DNA of 64,000 nucleotides from Acidovorax sp. 69 (GTDB lineage: Bacteria; Pseudomonadota; Gammaproteobacteria; Burkholderiales; Burkholderiaceae_C), in NCBI RefSeq assembly GCF_002797445.1, contig NZ_PGEP01000001.1, forward strand, positions 2,170,501-2,234,500, in the 5' to 3' direction. A program made the position numbers and the translations under genes. This document shows, piece after piece, positions 61,444 to 64,000 of the stretch (position 1 is the stretch's first letter; each line of letters begins with the position of its first letter). Below the pieces are notes generated by a model, which worked only from the letters and a program-made list of their open reading frames with translations, was not told where the DNA came from and ran no database searches.

Positions 61444-64000
61444 TCAATCTGCGAGTGCACGGGTAACTACCTCGCGCACATCGTTGGAGAGGTCGGGCTT
61501 GGCGGCAACGCGGGCGATGGCTTCGCGTGCGGCACTGCGCCAGGGATTGGCCAGTTTCTTCCAGCGATCAAGCGCACGCGCCAGGCGGGCGGCGACCTGT
61601 GGGTTGATGGCATCCAGCTCGATCACGCGTTCGCTCCAGAACACGTAGCCCGCCGCGTCGGTACGATGGAAGGCGCCGGGGTTGGCGCTGCAGTAGCTGA
61701 AGATCACGCTGCGTGCGCGGTTGGGGTTTTTCAAGCTGAAGTCGGGGTGCTGCATGAGCTGGCGCACGGCCGGCAGCACGTTGCCACCCCGGTCGGGACT
61801 GCCGGCCTGCAGCGCGAACCACTTGTCGATGACCAGGGGTTCATCCTTGAACAGCGCATGAAAGCGTGCCAGTGCCGGTGTGGCCAGCTCGCTGCCACTG
61901 GCCACCAGGGCGGTCAGCGCATTGAAGCGGTCGGTCATGTTGCTGGCCACCTTGAAGCGCTGGTAGGCCTTGCCGGGCCACACCACATCGCCAGTGCGCT
62001 GTGCAGCGATGCATAGCATGTGCAGCGCCAGGCCGCTCAGGGCGCGGCGGCCAGAGGAGATGGGGTCTGGGCTGTAGCCCCCGGTGTCCTGGTTCTGCTC
62101 CCAGACCGCTTCCCAAACCGCCTGTAACGACAGGGCCAGTTGCTCGCGCATGGCCTCGCGCACGGCGTGAATGCGCTGCGGGTCGACCACTTCCAATTGC
62201 TCGGCGATGTAGGTTTCAGACGGCAAGGTGAGCACCAGTTCCTTGAACGCCGCATCGAGCAAGGGGTTGTGTAGTACGGCGCGCATCGCATCCACAAACT
62301 CTGTGGGGAGGATTTGGTGGTCAAAACGGCCGTCAGCGCTTGTCTTTTGTTCGCTATCAGCTATTGCATTGATAGCAATGCGCAGCGCCAGGCGCTGGCC
62401 CGCTTCCCAGCGGTTGAAGGCATCGGTATCGTACGCCAGCAGGGCCAGAAGTTGCGAATCGGTGTAGTCGATGTCCAGCACCACGGGCGCACTGAAACCA
62501 CGCAGCAGCGAGGGCACAGGCTCAACATCCACGTTGGTGAAGGTCAGCGTCTGCGATGCTTCGGTGAGCACGACCACGCGCGAAGTGGGCGCGCTGCTGC
62601 CCACCGTGCCTTCGCCTGACAAGTGCAAGGGCAGGGTGGCGCCGGTGCTGGCGTCGATCAGTCCCAGGTCCACCGGGATGACGAAAGGCAGCTTCTCGCT
62701 CTGGCCGGGCGTGGGGGTGCAGCTTTGTGACAGTGTGAGCGCATAGCAGCGCGTGGCGGCGTCATAGCGGCCTGCCGCGCGCACGCGGGGGGTGCCCGCC
62801 TGGCTGTACCAGCGTTTGAATGGTGCAAGGTGCTGTGTGAGCGGACTGCCAGGGTTGGCATCGGCGATGGCCTGCACGAAATCATCACAGGTCACGGCCT
62901 GGCCGTCGTGGCGCTCGAAGTACAGCTTCATGCCTTTGGCAAAACCTTCACGGCCCACCAGGTTGTGCTGCATGCGCACGACCTCGGCACCCTTTTCGTA
63001 GATCGTGACGGTGTAGAAGTTGTTGATCTCGACATAGCTGTCGGGCCGCACGGGGTGGGCCATGGGCCCAGCGTCTTCCGGGAACTGTGCAGTACGCAGC
63101 ACGCGCACGTCTTCGATGCGCTTGACGGCGCGGGCCGACGGGCTGCCTGCCAGGTCCATGCTGAATTCCTGGTCGCGGAAGACCGTGAGGCCTTCCTTCA
63201 GGCTCAGCTGAAACCAGTCGCGGCAGGTGACGCGGTTGCCCGTCCAGTTGTGAAAGTACTCGTGGCCGACCACGCTTTCGATGTTGCCGAAATCGGTGTC
63301 GGTGGCCGTGGCTTCGCTGGCCAGAACGTACTTCGTATTGAAGATGTTCAGGCCCTTGTTCTCCATGGCGCCCATGTTGAAGTCGCTGGTGGCGACGATC
63401 ATGAACCGCTCCAGGTCCAGCGGCAGGCCAAAGCGCGCTTCGTCCCAGGCCACGCTGTACATCAGCGAATTCATCGCGTGTTCGGTCTTGCCCAGGTCGC
63501 CCGGGCGCACATACACCTGCAGCAGGTGGTCGGTGCCCGATCGGCTCTTGATCTTCTGCTCGCGGGCCACCAGCTTGCCTGCGACCAGGGCGAAGAGGTA
63601 GCAGGGCTTCTTGTGCGGGTCGACCCACTTGGCAAAGTGGCGGCCGTCCTCTAGGTCGCCACTGTCCACCAGGTTGCCGTTGCTGAGCAGCACCGGGTAG
63701 TGGGCTTTGTCGCCGCGCAGGGTGACGGTGTAGCTGGCCATCACGTCCGGGCGGTCGAGGAAGTACGTGATGCGGCGAAAGCCCTCGGCTTCGCACTGCG
63801 TGAAGAACGTGCCCTGGCTCACATACAGGCCCATGAGCTGCGTGTTCTTGGCTGGGCAACAGGTCGTGAAGATCTCCAATGCAAAGGGCTCGCTGCCCTC
63901 GGGCAGGTTCTCCAGCACCAGGCGCGAGCCCTCCATCTTGAACGAGGTGCCCTGGCCGTTGACCAGCACACGCGCCAGGTTCAAATCGTCGCCGTCGAGC
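61444..64000 (-). CDS. pepN: Aminopeptidase N (M1 family), 5' end cut by window edge
   Basis: The frame is open to the right edge (about 851 codons seen, LDGDDLNLARVLVNG at the edge), so about 40-50 N-terminal residues are missing. M1 motifs: GAMEN in NMGAMENKGLNIF, zinc site HEYFHNWTGNRVTCRDWFQLSLKEGL (HExxH with the later Glu), and the catalytic Tyr region. The long C-terminal helical domain is of the E. coli PepN type. It removes N-terminal residues from peptides in the cytosol. Near 62320-62378 a palindromic-repeat footprint lies in frame. It is upstream of fbp on the same strand (160 bp gap). Confidence 0.94.
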   Translation of the reverse strand, partial: LDGDDLNLARVLVNGQGTSFKMEGSRLVLENLPEGSEPFALEIFTTCCPAKNTQLMGLYVSQGTFFTQCEAEGFRRITYFLDRPDVMASYTVTLRGDKAHYPVLLSNGNLVDSGDLEDGRHFAKWVDPHKKPCYLFALVAGKLVAREQKIKSRSGTDHLLQVYVRPGDLGKTEHAMNSLMYSVAWDEARFGLPLDLERFMIVATSDFNMGAMENKGLNIFNTKYVLASEATATDTDFGNIESVVGHEYFHNWTGNRVTCRDWFQLSLKEGLTVFRDQEFSMDLAGSPSARAVKRIEDVRVLRTAQFPEDAGPMAHPVRPDSYVEINNFYTVTIYEKGAEVVRMQHNLVGREGFAKGMKLYFERHDGQAVTCDDFVQAIADANPGSPLTQHLAPFKRWYSQAGTPRVRAAGRYDAATRCYALTLSQSCTPTPGQSEKLPFVIPVDLGLIDASTGATLPLHLSGEGTVGSSAPTSRVVVLTEASQTLTFTNVDVEPVPSLLRGFSAPVVLDIDYTDSQLLALLAYDTDAFNRWEAGQRLALRIAINAIADSEQKTSADGRFDHQILPTEFVDAMRAVLHNPLLDAAFKELVLTLPSETYIAEQLEVVDPQRIHAVREAMREQLALSLQAVWEAVWEQNQDTGGYSPDPISSGRRALSGLALHMLCIAAQRTGDVVWPGKAYQRFKVASNMTDRFNALTALVASGSELATPALARFHALFKDEPLVIDKWFALQAGSPDRGGNVLPAVRQLMQHPDFSLKNPNRARSVIFSYCSANPGAFHRTDAAGYVFWSERVIELDAINPQVAARLARALDRWKKLANPWRSAAREAIARVAAKPDLSNDVREVVTRALAD
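62320..62378 (-). repeat. Palindromic repeat (family 1), copy H inside pepN
   Basis: On the minus strand: GCAATAGCTGATAGCGAACA, then GACAAGCGCTGACGGCCGTT, then TTGACC. The family order ATAGCT-AGCG, AAGCGCT, GGCC-TTTTGA is kept. It is translated as AINAIADSEQKTSADGRFDH, in a variable loop between two conserved parts. Confidence 0.65.

Noticed and set aside
1..64000. CRISPR array or toxin-antitoxin pair
   Set aside because: No regularly spaced direct repeats and no recognisable toxin or antitoxin gene were seen on either strand.

Overview
The window is high-GC bacterial DNA that looks like a Comamonadaceae (Burkholderiales) chromosome, most like Acidovorax or a close relative. This rests on the protein families, on the tol-pal/cpoB/tcdA order, and on short palindromic repeats that I associate with this family from memory. 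No rRNA gene or CRISPR array is visible. Both edges cut genes: selO on the left and pepN on the right.

Layout. 1-5.2 kb: selO (partial), an AraC-type regulator, a lipoprotein carboxylesterase and a Crp/Fnr regulator. 5.4-25.2 kb is a large acyl-CoA block. It holds an acyl-CoA synthetase, a five-gene Liv-type ABC importer (binding protein, terminator hairpin, two permeases, two ATPases), a fadB-like/thiolase/thioesterase operon with a palindromic operator candidate, two acyl-CoA dehydrogenases, SDRs, a second thioesterase, a quinone-type oxidoreductase, ElaA and a GST-like protein. Together these could take up, activate and beta-oxidise carboxylic acids. 25.3-38.6 kb: ogt, a diguanylate cyclase, a DUF72 protein, small proteins, tex, an HDOD protein, an AT-rich acyltransferase that looks acquired, a patatin-like protein and a large PAS-GGDEF-EAL protein. 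38.9-42.9 kb: Fe-alcohol dehydrogenase, an exported hydratase-like protein, an HSL-type esterase and a hotdog-GNAT fusion. 42.9-54.2 kb is conserved housekeeping: ygfZ, mltG-tmk-holB-pilZ-tatD-ankyrin, msbA, tolB-pal-cpoB-tcdA and tRNA-Lys.

54.2-60.3 kb is an accessory island between tRNA-Lys(UUU) and tRNA-Thr(CGU). Each tRNA 3' end faces its own tyrosine integrase. The left half carries an int-xis-rep module with a Rep_trans/RstA-like replication initiator. An IS3-family element sits at the junction, has no visible target duplication, and truncates a gene on each side. The simplest reading is two integrative elements fused by an IS-mediated deletion. After the island come fbp, which has a one-base frameshift in a C/G run, and pepN.

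Across the window a 40-60 bp palindromic repeat recurs about nine times. Several copies lie in frame inside conserved genes (tex, the patatin-like gene, tmk, the AidB-like gene, pepN), where they leave rare codons and, in some cases, apparent extra residues. This coding-sequence-invading repeat family is the most unusual signal I found.
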